Counted from the first letter of the stretch, positions 28,101-39,421 are shown. The stretch: 64,000 bases of DNA from Echinococcus granulosus (GCF_000524195.1 NW_020170448.1:243703-307702), one strand, 5' to 3'. Made by a program: numbers and translations. The notes: generated by a model from the sequence alone, not told the origin.

Positions 28101-29474
28101 ATTCAATAAAGCATATGCTAGCGGTGTGCATGCGGTTTTTTTGTTTTTATGAGTTGTGTCTATTTTTTTAACCGGAAATCTACCGAACCCACTTTGGGTG
28201 TGTTTTGCTGCTACCATTAATGATATCATGGTTACTAATAGGTGTTCATAGAAGTACTTCGTCTGTACGGTGTTCGCTTAGGACTGAGTCGCCAGTCTTT
28301 TACACTTCGACCCGCAAAACTTAAATTAGGCAACGAGATTTCCTTGGTTTTTTGGCACCAAAAAGTATGGATTCGGCAGACCGGTATTTGAAGCCGAGCT
28401 CACTTTTGTTTCGACATAAAAAAGATGCGAGCTCATAGCCTATTCTCGTGGATCATCTAGTACTTATCCAGGCCCCACAGTGTTCCTAGGCTTTCACTCT
28501 GGGCTAACCGTGGATGTTATTCCTTTTCTCATTCGCTTAGGCTTAATATTAACTAAACTGTTGTCCCCTTTGGTAAGAAAAAATGGCTCCCCACATTGCA
28601 TCCTAATGCTATTGCTTTTAAGTAATGGTGAAGTGCGTTCTTTCTTTATTCACTTATCTCCCTTGTGGCTGATCTAGCTCTCCTGGGTAAATCGCAAAAC
28701 CTACCCTTCACCACGCCTCCGACAGAATGCTTGAAGGTTCGAAACATGTTCACAACGGAGTAAGTTTCCTCCCCCTCCTTCATGCAACTTATTGCCACTT
28801 AGAATCCCTTAAATAGTCTACTGCTGGTTGTTTTGGTAATGATATTAACTAGGCACCGAAATTTATCCTCACCTATCTTTCTTACAGTTTAATGGACGTC
28901 TCTGCAAAACGGCGTTTGATACGTGAGCTGCTCAATCGTGTCGCGATGTGTGGACCTATCTTGCACATAGGACTGGATAGTCAAAATAACCAGGTGACTT
29001 TGGTCCCACTTGCGTTAGCCTTGTCGTCTATCAGGTGCTTGTGCGTGGTGATAGCAGAATGTCGCTTACTTGCGTGACAAACTTATTTTCATTTCACTTT
29101 GTATATAATATGGAATCCAGAGTAAATGGAGACCCTAGAAATCAAAATTTGCTTTTTGTTTTAGGGCTTAGTTTATATAAAGTGTGCTTCTCCGGTCGTT
29201 GCGGGTAGGGTTTTTGAAGCCATAAACGCCAACTACTTTGACAGTAAGTTCATCTGTTCACTGCCAATTGATGTCAATAACTGACTAACGTGGTGTTACA
29301 TAACCACTGTTGTTTGGTGCAGTGCATTCACTTTTGCGGATGAGCTATTACGCCTGCTTCATTTTTGCAGGTCACCTTTTAACGGTCAAGTTTTTACGTG
29401 CATCAAAATATCACTTGCGTTTCCCCGATGCACACAACGCTGTTACTCCGCTCAATGTTGCAGATTTCGAGTAA
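25157..29474 (+). CDS. LEMD3: Inner nuclear membrane protein MAN1 (LEMD3 ortholog)
   Basis: Integral inner-nuclear-membrane protein that binds BAF through its LEM domain and restrains TGF-beta/BMP signalling by binding R-Smads. Exons: 25157-25346, 25425-25806, 25875-26215, 26300-26449, 26665-26878, 26960-27195, 27388-27490, 27647-27774, 28678-28759, 28888-28993, 29165-29243, 29371-29474; 2115 nt, 704 aa (human 911). Seen: LEM domain at residues 1-40 (MQALSDDELRDKLKANGYEP); Ser/Pro-rich nucleoplasmic linker; TM1 about 272-293; lumenal region; TM2 about 457-479; MSC domain (PPYVPVSMIKERL, LAELWTEVEHYV, EWRGVGETWQWQ); and the C-terminal UHM/RRM (ECLKVRNMF, GLVYIKCASPVVAGRVFEAI, LLTVKFLRASKYHLRFP). 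The UHM distinguishes MAN1 from LEMD2. The frame is open upstream of the chosen ATG for five codons, and a CAG at 25160-25162 could be an acceptor, so an upstream start exon is possible. Confidence 0.95.
27920..27950 (+). repeat. (TCC)n microsatellite in a MAN1 intron
   Basis: About nine tandem TCC units followed by a C run, in the 903-bp intron before the UHM exons. It would read as polyproline if translated, but it lies outside the gene model. Confidence 0.9.
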
Positions 29475-29786
29475 ACTGAAGGAGAGAAAAGACGAGATTG
29501 ACGAGCAATGAGTTGCATTTATACCTACACTGTTTTACAAAATTTTTGGATATGTGGACATTGTTATTTGTTCCCTCTCGATTGATGTCACTTTTTCAAA
29601 ACACTTCCACTCTCCACCGTTTTTCATTACTCATTATAACTGTTACAACTTTCGAAGTTGCTTATGTATTCTACATGTATAAAAATACGTGGTTTCTGTA
29701 CTTTGGTGTTCGCAATTACTGAAACTGGAACACTACGCCTCTTTTGTATATTTTATCAGTAATTCACAACTGTTATTGACACATGC

Positions 29787-29792
29787 TTTATT
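29787..29792 (-). terminator. Poly(A) signal AATAAA for MORN3
   Basis: Canonical hexamer on the minus strand, 33 bp past the MORN3 stop at 29826. Confidence 0.75.
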
Positions 29793-29825
29793 ATTACCGA
29801 CTGTTTTTGGTACCTCTTGGTTGTG

Positions 29826-30743
29826 TTACTTAAAGTCTTGTGGATACTTCTCTCGCAATATTCTCATGTTTTCTTCAGCCGTGTCGCGCCAAACTGCATC
29901 CAATGCTCGTAATTCGATCTGCAAAATAGAGTATTAAAGCACGAAGACTCGAGTGCGATGCTTTTAGTCGGTTGTGTTGGAAGCATAGAAAGTAGAAGCT
30001 CACATTAGGAATGGGGTACGTCGTTTCTGTTACCTCCATCCTGGGTCCCAGATCGGTAAAGATGGTTTGCTTTGCAACGTCGTCAATCCATATTCCCTCC
30101 ATAACCTGATTGGTCCGGTGGAATATGTACTTTCCTTTGCCATTTTTCATGTCATTAATCCAACCGCCTTCATACCTGTTTTCATTTGCTAAGGCAGAAA
30201 TAACACTTAGGTGATATGATTACGCAGTCGTAACATCCCACTACCCCAACGTTTATCGTGCAACCATTCGCCCTCGTACATGGAGCCGTCTTTGTAGTAG
30301 TAGCGTCCCCACCCACTCCTCTTATTTTTGCACCACTCTCCCTCGTAGAACTCATTACAGCTGTACCAGTTTTCACCATAGCCCTGTATTGTACTGTATT
30401 AAAGTAGGGCGAATTACATGGCGCTTGTTATTTTTCCACATTCCAGAGTATATTTTTGTGTGACGACCATTTTTTCCCACTACGGCTAAAACCCCTGGTC
30501 CGCATCGCTTTCCAGCTTCCCAATTACCCTCATAGATGAGCTGTGTAGACTTCCATTTTTGAATGCCGCGACCTGAAGTGTTAAAAAAGATAGAAGACTA
30601 CCATGTTTCTTGTTGTCTTTCCACTCTCCAGTGTAGCTGTCACCATTGACGGAATAAACGGTCTTTCGTACACCGTTTAGACGAGTCTTTTCCAGTATTT
30701 CTTGTGAGAGAGAAGTAAGTAAAGGACATTTATTTTTAATCAT
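29826..30743 (-). CDS. MORN3: MORN repeat-containing protein 3 (MORN3)
   Basis: Small MORN-repeat protein; in mammals it is testis-enriched and linked to spermatogenesis and the acrosome. Exons 30743-30602, 30572-30418, 30383-30224, 30188-30004 and 29918-29826 sum to 735 nt (244 aa; human 240). Introns are 29, 34, 35 and 85 nt. Repeats are visible as YTGEWKDNKKHGRG, YEGNWEAGKRCGPG, YSGMWKNNKRHGYG, YEGEWCKNKRSGWGRYYY, YEGEWLHDKRWGSG, YEGGWINDMKNGKG and a last MEGIWIDD. The start MIKNKCP parallels the vertebrate N-terminus, and YPIPN near the end matches its FPIPE. The stop lies 351 bp from the MAN1 stop on the other strand, so the 3' UTRs may overlap. Homology to MORN3 rather than to another MORN protein is supported by the order of repeats and the C-terminal tail. 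Confidence 0.95.
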
Positions 30744-31214
30744 AATGCACTACTTTACACCCTTCAACCGTATCGCATAAGAATGGAATTAGCATATATA
30801 CAACCCCTGGAGCGACTGAGATACACAAGATTGTTGATATAACTGCAATGCTAGGCGCTAAGTTATAGGTAAAAGTGGACCATATAAACAATATTTTCAC
30901 GAATATAAAAATTCCGGAAATAAATTTCAACAACGTTAAAGAAATAAAAACCAAATCTTTTTTCATTATGGGATATTATTTAGATTTAAATAAACCAGGT
31001 AGAAACAACCACTTTTGAAGTACACATCCGAGGATTTTTGCCCTCAAATGTAGGAAATATCAAACTCTGCTCTTAGAGCAGCAAAATTTGATGTAATTAT
31101 TAGTACCAAAATATATTTTAATGAAGCTTTAATCTTTCTGTGTCTGATTACATTTGCTTTGCCTGTATTTAGATAGCTCTATGAACGTGGTACCATTAAA
31201 CGGATTAGGCATAT
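30744..31214. other. MORN3 promoter region, no gene seen
   Basis: AT-rich sequence between the MORN3 start and TRIM copy B. A hydrophobic minus-strand ORF at 30736-30966 overlaps the MORN3 start and has no independent support. Confidence 0.4.
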
Positions 31215-31412
31215 TGTAATACAATGGTGACTTATCCCTCTGTATTGGTGAGGCGCCACTTTTGGGACTTTGAATTAGCCTTCTTGTACCGCATTGGGTA
31301 GGCTGGCCTTCGGGCCAAGCCAACAGCCCAGATACCTTTTCTATGCTAAATACATATATTCTGCCCGAGTATTGTGTCTTCTTTCGTCTTCAGGGAGGCT
31401 AAAGACGCTAAA
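31215..31412 (+). repeat. 5' terminal repeat of TRIM copy B
   Basis: 198 bp, beginning TGTAATACAATGG. The terminus has drifted to CTAAA instead of CTACA. Confidence 0.85.
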
Positions 31413-31672
31413 TTGGTGGCAGCGGAAAGCGAACCCCATCTTAAAGGACATGTATCCTGATTTTCCACTTCTGCGTGATAAGATTTAGTGGGGCGGAAGA
31501 AGGACCTATGCCACGGTTGGGAGAATGGCGATGACTCCTAACAGAAGGGTTGATGTTGACGTCCACCTTCGGCATCGCCCCCAGTCCCGTTTTCTGCAGA
31601 AAAGCTATTAACAACTGAAGCAACACTAGCTGCGAACCATCTGGAAGTTTCGTTACGGATTTTCCCTTCCGT

Positions 31673-31772
31673 NNNNNNNNNNNNNNNNNNNNNNNNNNNN
31701 NNNNNNNNNNNNNNNNNNNNNNNNNNNNNNNNNNNNNNNNNNNNNNNNNNNNNNNNNNNNNNNNNNNNNNNN
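31673..31772. other. Assembly gap (100 N) inside TRIM copy B
   Basis: Exactly 100 N. The flanks align to copy A on both sides, so the missing sequence is expected to resemble 11587-11693 on the opposite strand. Confidence 0.98.
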
Positions 31773-31988
31773 GTCCTGAATCAAATCCCTAAGCCGGACG
31801 AAACCCCAGATCCAGCCAAGTCGCCAAGAGGGATCAGTGACGTTGAGGTCAAGTTGCGCGCTAATTTGGTGACTGGCACGGTCGGCTCGTGGATGTTTCT
31901 TTACTGCACCGACTACGTTGTAATGGCTGACGCGGGAGGTTGACCTGTGGGAGCACCGGGGACGACGCTCAAAAGAGGAGGGAGGCTA

Positions 31989-32185
31989 TGTAATACGATG
32001 GTGGTTTGTCCCTCGGCTCTGGTAAGGCGCGACTTTTGGACTTTGAATTAGCCCCCTTGTACCTCACTGGGTGGGCTGGCCTTTTGGGCCATGCCAATAG
32101 CCCAGACACCTTCTCTGCGCTGAATACATACTCTGTCCGAGTATTGTGTCTTCGTTCGTCCTTAGGGAAGTCTCGGGTCGCTACA
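31989..32185 (+). repeat. 3' terminal repeat of TRIM copy B
   Basis: 197 bp, TGTAATACG to GCTACA, preceded by the polypurine tract. It is closer to the copy A repeats than its own 5' partner appears to be at the very end. Confidence 0.85.
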
Positions 32186-33715
32186 ATGTAGTATACCTTG
32201 AAATCGAGGTGCTGTATATTTACTTACGTTTCTGGCTTACAACCTACTGTTTGAACATGATTACGCCTTTTCTAATTTGATGGTTGTTAATAAAGTATAA
32301 GTAGACATAAATTTGGCATTGCTTGGCATATTCCAATAAGCTGCTAAAATTTAATTTGTACACACACTGCCCTGGGACTTCCCTTAAGACAAAAAGAGAT
32401 ATTACTTGAGCGGAATAGGTGATGCCGACGTACGTAAGGGCTTGGGTCTGCTGGCATGGCCCTGAGGTTAGGCCGTCCATCGTAGGTACAGTGATGGAGC
32501 CATAAGTGGCCCCTTACCTAAGCTGAAAATTCAACTAGTATACGACATATTACGGTATGCATTGCTAAATTAGAATTTAATTGTTTTTTTATCTGCAAAA
32601 CGCCATCATATAAGACGAGACATAACCCATGCATCCTAACCATGTGCATTCACGCGCTGCATCTATTGCAAATAACACTTAATTTGACTATAAAAAAAGC
32701 CTTATAAATTCCAGGTTAGCACTTTATCAGCGATTCTGATTGTGCTCACCAAACAGCTGCGAATACTCTTGGATTGCTACTAGTAGATCCATCAATTATA
32801 GATGCATTCGCCGACTTATTTCTAATCGCAAATCCACATATTTCTGTGACGCAAACTTAACTAGCTTTAAAAAATTATAACTTGGCAGCAACTTTAGGAT
32901 AGCCTTCTTAAAAAGTAACGCCCTCGCTACAGGAGGAGTCAAGTATCGAATTAAATTTTTTTTACGAGACTTTTTTCTTTGGCTTATTGTTCAAATCAAA
33001 TAGATGCAGCAGCTACTTATTAATGACGTATAATTCTGTCCGCCCATAGCGATAATGCTGACAGATCTCACTGGCATTTATTGATACGTAATCGGGCAGC
33101 CATCCGTGTCCAGTGCTCACATTCTTTAACTGATGGTTTGTACACAATAATAAAATTTCCCTTTTCGAATTCAAAAGTGAACTACTAAAAAGGAGATCGG
33201 CCGATTTATTTAATAGTCTATAAGGATTGTTTAAATTACCAACTGTAACCAGTAAGTTGTTCGAATGTTTATGTTTGCCACCTTTTCTTTTGAGTTTTTG
33301 AAATGTGTCCTTATGTAGCTTACGTTAAATACACTATCGAAAAAAGGCAAAAATCCCTTTCTTACAATTTAAGCGGAGGTGGTCTAACTAAACCTTCGCT
33401 TATAAGACAATGGAACGTTAAACACTTGTTAGAGGATGGAAGACCAATTCCACCCTTGGCTTGATGCAAATAGAGAAATGATCTCCTTTTTTTACCAATG
33501 GACTGAATAACTTAAGCAAGTAATTACTGCTTTCTGTGACCCCAAATATCCGAATTAGATCACATGGTTTATAAAAGAAACACAATAACGTTTACTTGTG
33601 GGGAGTGGAAACAAGGGAAGAGTTTAACGCATACATTGGAGGGTAAATGGAGTGGACGAGGCGAGGGGAAACGGAAAGATCAGTATTTGAGGCGGGGGTG
33701 TGGAGTGTCATTGTC
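32186..33715. other. Intergenic, TRIM copy B to VGLL4
   Basis: AT-rich, no gene recognised. Contains one TRIM relic (listed separately) and the expected 3' UTR of VGLL4 next to 33716. Confidence 0.45.
32367..32552 (-). repeat. Diverged TRIM terminal-repeat relic
   Basis: Shows, in reverse orientation, the eroded family landmarks (CTTAAGACAAAAAGA, GCTGGCATGGCCC, GTAGGTACAGTG, AAGTGGCCCCTTACC) in the standard order. Adjacent to copy B, as the relic at 12209-12386 is adjacent to copy A. Confidence 0.6.
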
Positions 33716-36700
33716 TTATGCATGCTCTCCACAACCCGTGTCGACAACCGACCGAGAGCGTTTAAGACAGGAGATATCACTTGTATCCGAAGCGGTGCGT
33801 TTTCGGAGTTGCCAACAGCGCCCATTAGGGCTTGTGCCGTTCCTCTCAACTATGTCTTCCGATTCACAACCGCACATACTTCGCTCTTTCGGTCGTGCTG
33901 CTGTAGCACTCTCTCGCAGGACGGCGAGATGTCTCACTTTGAAGCTGGAGCTAACCGATGCGTTAGAGCTGAAATATCCCGCCTCAGATATCACCGGGAG
34001 TGTTGACGAGTCAAGTGAGTAGGTGGAATCGGTGAAGAAACCCGAGGAGGCAGCAATAGGTGAAGAGATGGGACTCTCACGAGCCGATATTGATTTGGAA
34101 GCCACAACAGCTTCGTCTTCATCATCGAAAAAGTCAATACTGTTGCCAAGCGAGGGCACCTCTAGACTGCTTGTTCGTGCCAAAGTCAAAAATCCTCTCT
34201 GGGGTAATTGGAGAGAGGAAATTGACGATTGTGCTGCTACTGTCTGCGAAAGTTCCATGGGTTTAGTGGTATCCTGCTAGAAGAAACATGTGTCATAAAC
34301 CGAGGATTCAATGGAAGGCTGTAGGTATTGCCCAAAAAGACTCCACTTACATTGGAATTCGTCTCGCACTTGTGCTTGCAATGCGAAAGGGTTTTTACAG
34401 AATGTGTACATTCACTACGAAGAAGGGGACAGCTCCTCGAACGTTTCTCGACATTAGTCGAAGGAGTGGTATTCTTGGAGTTCCAGGAATTGTCATCCAA
34501 GCTCCAAGTGCCGCCCTTTCTACCAACTCGTATTTGTGCACCCTCATCATCTCCATACTGAGCAAGCCATTTCTTTTTCGGATTAAATGAGGATCCACCG
34601 CTTTCTTCTCGCGGTGAAAGCAGGGCAGAGCCATCGGAACTTGAATTTGTGGAGGGGGAGGAGGGGCTGAAAGTTGTTTGAGTCAAATCCAGCAACGTCT
34701 TGGATGTCTCCTCATCGGTAGAAGCTATGGCCGATGCTGCTGCCGCTGCTGCTGCAGCTGCCTGTTTAGCATGGAAGGTGGCTAGCGACTTCTCAAAGTG
34801 TTTCTCCACCGCTAAATCGGCAATATTTTGTGACTCGAAGGTGGGGCTCACAACCGAAGCCTCGATAGGTCCTCTACCGTCGTCAAAAGTGCTCGTCAGT
34901 GTCCATACCCGTTTTTGTTTTTTAGTGCCCTCGGGTATCTCGTACTCGCCCTAAATTTGGCAAAACAAAGCGTGGATACGATCGGACACATTTTTTCACA
35001 TTCAAACGGGATAACAAAGGAATGTGACTCACTGCGGTATGCGAAAATTCCAAATAGTGGCCGACGCAAAAATTTGCAAAAATTTCCCCTCTTTCTCTCC
35101 CCTCGCCCTATTACACCGACCCATTGGGGTACGGAAACGTAGTTGTTAATTTTAAATCCAGTGTCATTTTTAGGGAGGGAGATGCCAACTTTGGCTACTT
35201 TGTTCACAGCTACAAACACTGCTAGTAAAGAAAAAAAAGGAGGACCAACTCTTTCTCCCAGCTGTTCAAGAAACCGCTTGCCTTTTAAAAAGAGGGTTTT
35301 TATCTGTATCCTCTATTGAAAAGAGCATTATTTTCAGATGGAAACAATCAGTTCAACAAGGAGAAAGGCTTTCCTCCCATCCCCTCCCACCACTCAAATT
35401 TAACTTCTGTTGCCATAGAAAGAGACGAATGCTTCAAGCCTGCCTTCGCCTTCCTCAATTACATGGCATAAATACCAAGAAATCAATTCCATCTCTCAGT
35501 AATTTACTTTCCTCCTCTCGCCTTAATTTCTTCCTCCCTATCTTCCTTCCGTCCTCCCACCCTCTCTCCCTCTTATTCCTTTCTTTCGTCCAGCCTCCGC
35601 CACCCAAAAGAGGGTGCCTTCTTTGCACCCATCCCTGTGTGTGTGTGTGTGTGTGTACACATTCATGTATGGCGTGTGTAAGTAGGTATGTATGTACGTA
35701 TGGATGTATGTGGATGCGTGTTTGTGCAACAACTATGCGAATGCATTTGTCGGAGTTAAGGAGAAGAGAACTACGCCTCCCTCCTACCGCCCACCCCTTG
35801 AATGCTTCCCTAGGCGGGTGAATGGAATGTGCGTATGTGAGGGAGACATACCAATGGTCGGAGGAGAGTTCAAACGTCCGGTGGGAAATTCTTCCCCAAA
35901 ATGGCAGATGCAAAGACCCATTGCCTGTGCTTATTTCATATCCTCGGGAGAGGGAAAGGGGAGGAAGGAGATGAGAAAAGCCCTAAATAGCTTACTCATC
36001 ATCCCACTATCAACAAATTCACAATCCACTCTAAAAATGTGACTCATCTACTTCGCCATTATGTGGAATGGATTAGGTGAAGATTTTCCCAAAGCAAAAA
36101 TGATGTACATCTTTGTGTGTGGTAAAATCCTGCTCAAACTTATAATCCAAGCAATTCACAAATAGCCGTATTAAATCCTCAAAGAATGCAGAAGGTAATT
36201 TCGTATATTAGTTGGATGAATGAGAGAGGGAGAAAATCCAGCACAAGGAACCTACCGCTGACTTGACATGAAGGTTACGAAGAGCCTTTGAGAAGTGATC
36301 CTCTGCATCACCGATTTGATGGATCACCACACGTGAACGACGTCCGCGTTCACCCAATCTTGAATTCCGTCTGTTCAGCTGGGACGGGGCACTGAAACAC
36401 GAAGCAAAGTTACTCCTCTAAGAATGCTTAATTTATAGCCGTTCACGGACAAAAGGAGTACAACTTATGAGGGTCACTAATACACAATGTCTACTCAAAT
36501 TCAATGGGCTTAGAAAGAAGTGACCCATAAACGGATCGGCTTCCAACTTATTACTGAGCGAGATGGTAAGACAGTCACTTTCCCTTTTCCATAAATCAAA
36601 AATTTAGAAATAATTCAGGCAGTCAAGGAGAATAAATAGCCTGACCCTACTCTAAGGGTGCCTTTGAAAAGCGATTAACCTTCAAGACGAAGAATTTGAC

Positions 36701-38190
36701 TTGACCAACTGAGGCGGTGTCAGCGTGAACTAAAACCGAAGAGAAGCAAATACGAGTCGGAGTTATGGCTATTGTGGAGTCAGCATGGAGTTTAACGCTC
36801 CAACTTAATGGCACGAAAGCTAATTAAATACCTGCCAATAAACTCGTAAAGCCACACTCTCGAAAGCTTGCACCTATTCATGAAGCATGCGACTATCATT
36901 AGCATCATCAATCGTAAATGATTGCGTGGGAACTGTCAAATGATTTCAAGCACGCCTATAAATGTGTGGTAATAACCACGCATTCCACTTAACGCCCGGG
37001 TAGAACCAAAAGGAAAAAAAAATTACAGTTGATTAAGTACGTTGAGCAGGAGGAGGGGGGAACACCTCAATTCGTACAATTAAAGAGTACCCCCCGATTC
37101 GATTGAATACGTAGCCCTGTCAATCTCTCAAGAGGAGTTGAGACCTCGACACCCCGTTCCTCAGCCAACCAGACATTACCGCCTTCTTTGGATGATCAGC
37201 AGAGAATTCGATAATATTTATTTACTAATTTTTTAATGCTCATATTTGCTTATAAGTAGTATGTGTCGAGAGGACTCATCAAGTGTCTGCAATGCTGCAT
37301 TAGGTTTGTGTGAGGGAATTTTGTACATGTCACATAGTTTTTCAAAACTCGGTGTGCCATTGGCCAACAAGCTATTCATATACATGTGGACAGTGATGAT
37401 TTATCCACTCTTTTTCCTCACCCCGTAAGACACGCGAGTGTGTTGTCACCTCCTCCTTCTCCTCCTCCTGCCACCACTAGCAATGTTACTGATTCTGCAT
37501 TAACACAGTGCCCAGACAAAAAAGAGTGGACATCGGCAGAAGAAACAGAGGCCATTGGCGGGGCGGTGTTGGTGCTGTTAGTGACGATGCCAAGTGATTC
37601 ACAATAGGCAGGTGTGCCCTTGGCGGATGATGATTGTGGAGTTACACCAAGACCTCGTAGACGACGCTTTTTCTACATAACGTCATCTATTGTTCAGACT
37701 TTTACCTGTAATCGTGACACATAAATCGTGGATAACCCAAATTATTCTTTCCCTCTAAACTTCAAAACAGGGGATTTCGAATTGTGAATAAGTTGTGTCA
37801 AGCAATCCAAAACACTCCGATAGCACTTCAGTAGCGTCTGGATGTGTGTTTTGAGGGCGCCTGGATTAGCCATCCCAGTTAATGGTCTAAAAATTTGGAG
37901 AGTGGAGGGGAAAGTCGCCCCCTCTTAGCTACCCGCTTTCACACTTCTCAAGGTCTTTTGTCAGTCGAGCTGTCAGCTGTTGACGTATCCTTATTTTTTG
38001 TTCCTTCTGAGCATTATTTCGACATTCAGGTTAAAACTTTTCCCCAGTAGTTTTTATTACCTTCCGCGTGGAAGTGATGTGACAGTTAAAAAACTTTTCC
38101 CCAGTAATTTTTATTACCTTCCACGTGGAAGTCATGTGACAGTTAATCATCTGCTAACTGAATTTGGAAGTGGACTCGAAACTGACAGGA

Positions 38191-38226
<36 letters not shown>

Positions 38227-39421
38227 CGAGAAAACACCCAACGGAGGGAGATGATGTGCATCACCGCAAAGCCATCCCCTCTGACTGACTCATGAAGGCA
38301 AAAATATGGGGGCAGCAAAAGAAAGAACAAAAACGAGGATAAGCCCTGGTGGTATTCTGAAATATTTTGAGAGGGAAAGGTGTGTGACATTTAAATGACC
38401 TTTAGCAATAATCCAAGTTGTAGCTACACAACGTAGGCATTTGTGTAGGATCTCTACGGTTGACAGATAGAAAAATAAGCACAAGTAGTCAAGCCCTCCT
38501 GACTCTATTGCTGCCATTAGGCATGAATTGTTTTACTACACCTACCTTGGCCGATAAATCGGATGAATTATTGGGGTAAAAGCGGTTGAAGGATTTGGAT
38601 AGGGAAGGTAAGTGATCCTTCTGTTGAGAAGATTTGTAAAAGTGACCCGAAAGATGATATCCAAATCGGGAGTCGCTTAGCTGGTGATACACATTGGAGC
38701 AATTATGCCTTCTCAGGCTTACTCTTCAAAAAAACTCGTTTGTCAGTCAGGCCCTTTGGACAGCCTTTTAAGAGACTGTAGATCAATTGGATGCGCTAAA
38801 TTTGACTTAAATCCGAGCAATTATTCAGATTTTTTTAATATCAGAAACAGTTTCGCTACGTCGTGATCGTATTCTATGTACTAAAAAGTAATTTCCTACT
38901 CACCACGAATCTGTTTCAACCTCTTGACCGAGAGGAATGTCAGCTGGCTCAAGAGATCTGGAGTTGATCAACGGTTGAGACGCACAACTGAACAAATCTG
39001 TTGCCATATTAACTGCATTAAATAGAAATGTGTGTTCTGATATAACTTTCTCGGGAATTGGGTGGATATCAGCTGCTGAGGGTGTACTCATTGAAATCGC
39101 CTCCTGAAGACACTTTGATGTGTTAACCATCATCGTTGGTGTCTTCGTTGAAATGGCAGCAGCTGCTGCTGCTGCAAGAAATGCATTGGACGGAAAAGCT
39201 GACCAGGGACTGGGCAACAGGGAAGCAATTTGTCCGCCACCGCCACTCCCACCACCGCTAGAGCCGTCTCGAGGAAGCGAAGATGCCCTGACGTCAAAAG
39301 TCACAGCCGGACTGGTGGTAGCTCCGCAATTATGAGTTTGCAGGCTACTTATAAGGCGTGCTGCAAGTTCCTGAGTTGTCGAATATGCGGTGGTACATGA
39401 AAAATTCAGAGGCTCCTGCAT
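33716..39421 (-). CDS. VGLL4: Vestigial-like 4 / Tgi ortholog, double-Tondu TEAD co-repressor
   Basis: Nuclear co-factor that binds TEAD/Scalloped through Tondu (TDU) motifs and competes with YAP/Yorkie in the Hippo pathway. Exons 39421-38904, 38675-38546, 37672-37422, 36391-36256, 34950-34351 and 34276-33716 sum to 2196 nt (731 aa), far above vertebrate VGLL4 (about 290). Seen: TDU1 with the core DAEDHFSKAL ending exon 4 (about 330-338) and TDU2 with VEKHFEKSL (about 393-401), the paired spacing being diagnostic for VGLL4; both match the VxxHFxxxL consensus. Also a polyAla run near residue 165-115 of the N-terminal part, a second directly after TDU2, Gly/Ser-rich segments, and a basic AKKKRRLR created at the exon 2/3 junction, a likely nuclear signal. 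The remaining sequence is low-complexity Ser/Thr-rich. The acceptor of exon 2 (38675) was chosen by phase and is the least certain junction. Confidence 0.87.
35636..35656 (+). repeat. (TG)n microsatellite in a VGLL4 intron
   Basis: Ten or so TG units, followed at 35681-35720 by an imperfect GTAT/GTAC tract. The ORFs crossing it are low-complexity artefacts. Confidence 0.9.
38031..38144. repeat. 57-bp tandem duplication carrying E-box palindromes
   Basis: Two head-to-tail copies of a 57-bp unit (offset 57 between 38037 and 38094). Each starts AAACTTTTCCCCAGTA and ends ATGTGACAGTTAA. The second copy contains the perfect 14-bp palindrome CTTCCACGTGGAAG at 38118-38131 around a CACGTG E-box; the first has CTTCCGCGTGGAAG. 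Both are followed by a GTSATGTGAC site. The repeat lies in an intron of VGLL4. Confidence 0.85.
38199..38223 (+). repeat. (AC)n microsatellite
   Basis: About twelve AC units in a VGLL4 intron, just downstream of the 57-bp duplication. Confidence 0.9.

Larger units (their letters stand above)
31215..32185 (+). mobile_element. TRIM-like retrotransposon, copy B (interrupted by a gap)
   Basis: Same architecture as 11173-12151 in plus orientation: terminal repeats 31215-31412 and 31989-32185, TTGGTGGCAGCGG at 31413-31425 as the primer-binding-site-like block, and the purine tract AAAAGAGGAGGGAGG ending just before the 3' repeat. 100 N replace part of the interior. Alignment to copy A shows that 107 bp (11587-11693) are missing, so the placeholder happens to be nearly the true size. 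No clean target duplication remains. No coding capacity for replication enzymes. Confidence 0.9.

Noticed and set aside
33564..34590. Plus-strand ORFs of 85-152 aa
   Set aside because: They are antisense shadows of the last two VGLL4 exons, which have phase-consistent splicing and Tondu motifs.
35429..36042. Overlapping ORFs on both strands, 116-152 aa
   Set aside because: They cross the TG microsatellite and pyrimidine-rich DNA in a VGLL4 intron; compositions are low-complexity and no domain is visible.
39120..39335. Plus-strand ORF with a polyalanine run
   Set aside because: Antisense of VGLL4 exon 1; GCN/NGC repeats read as Ala on both strands.
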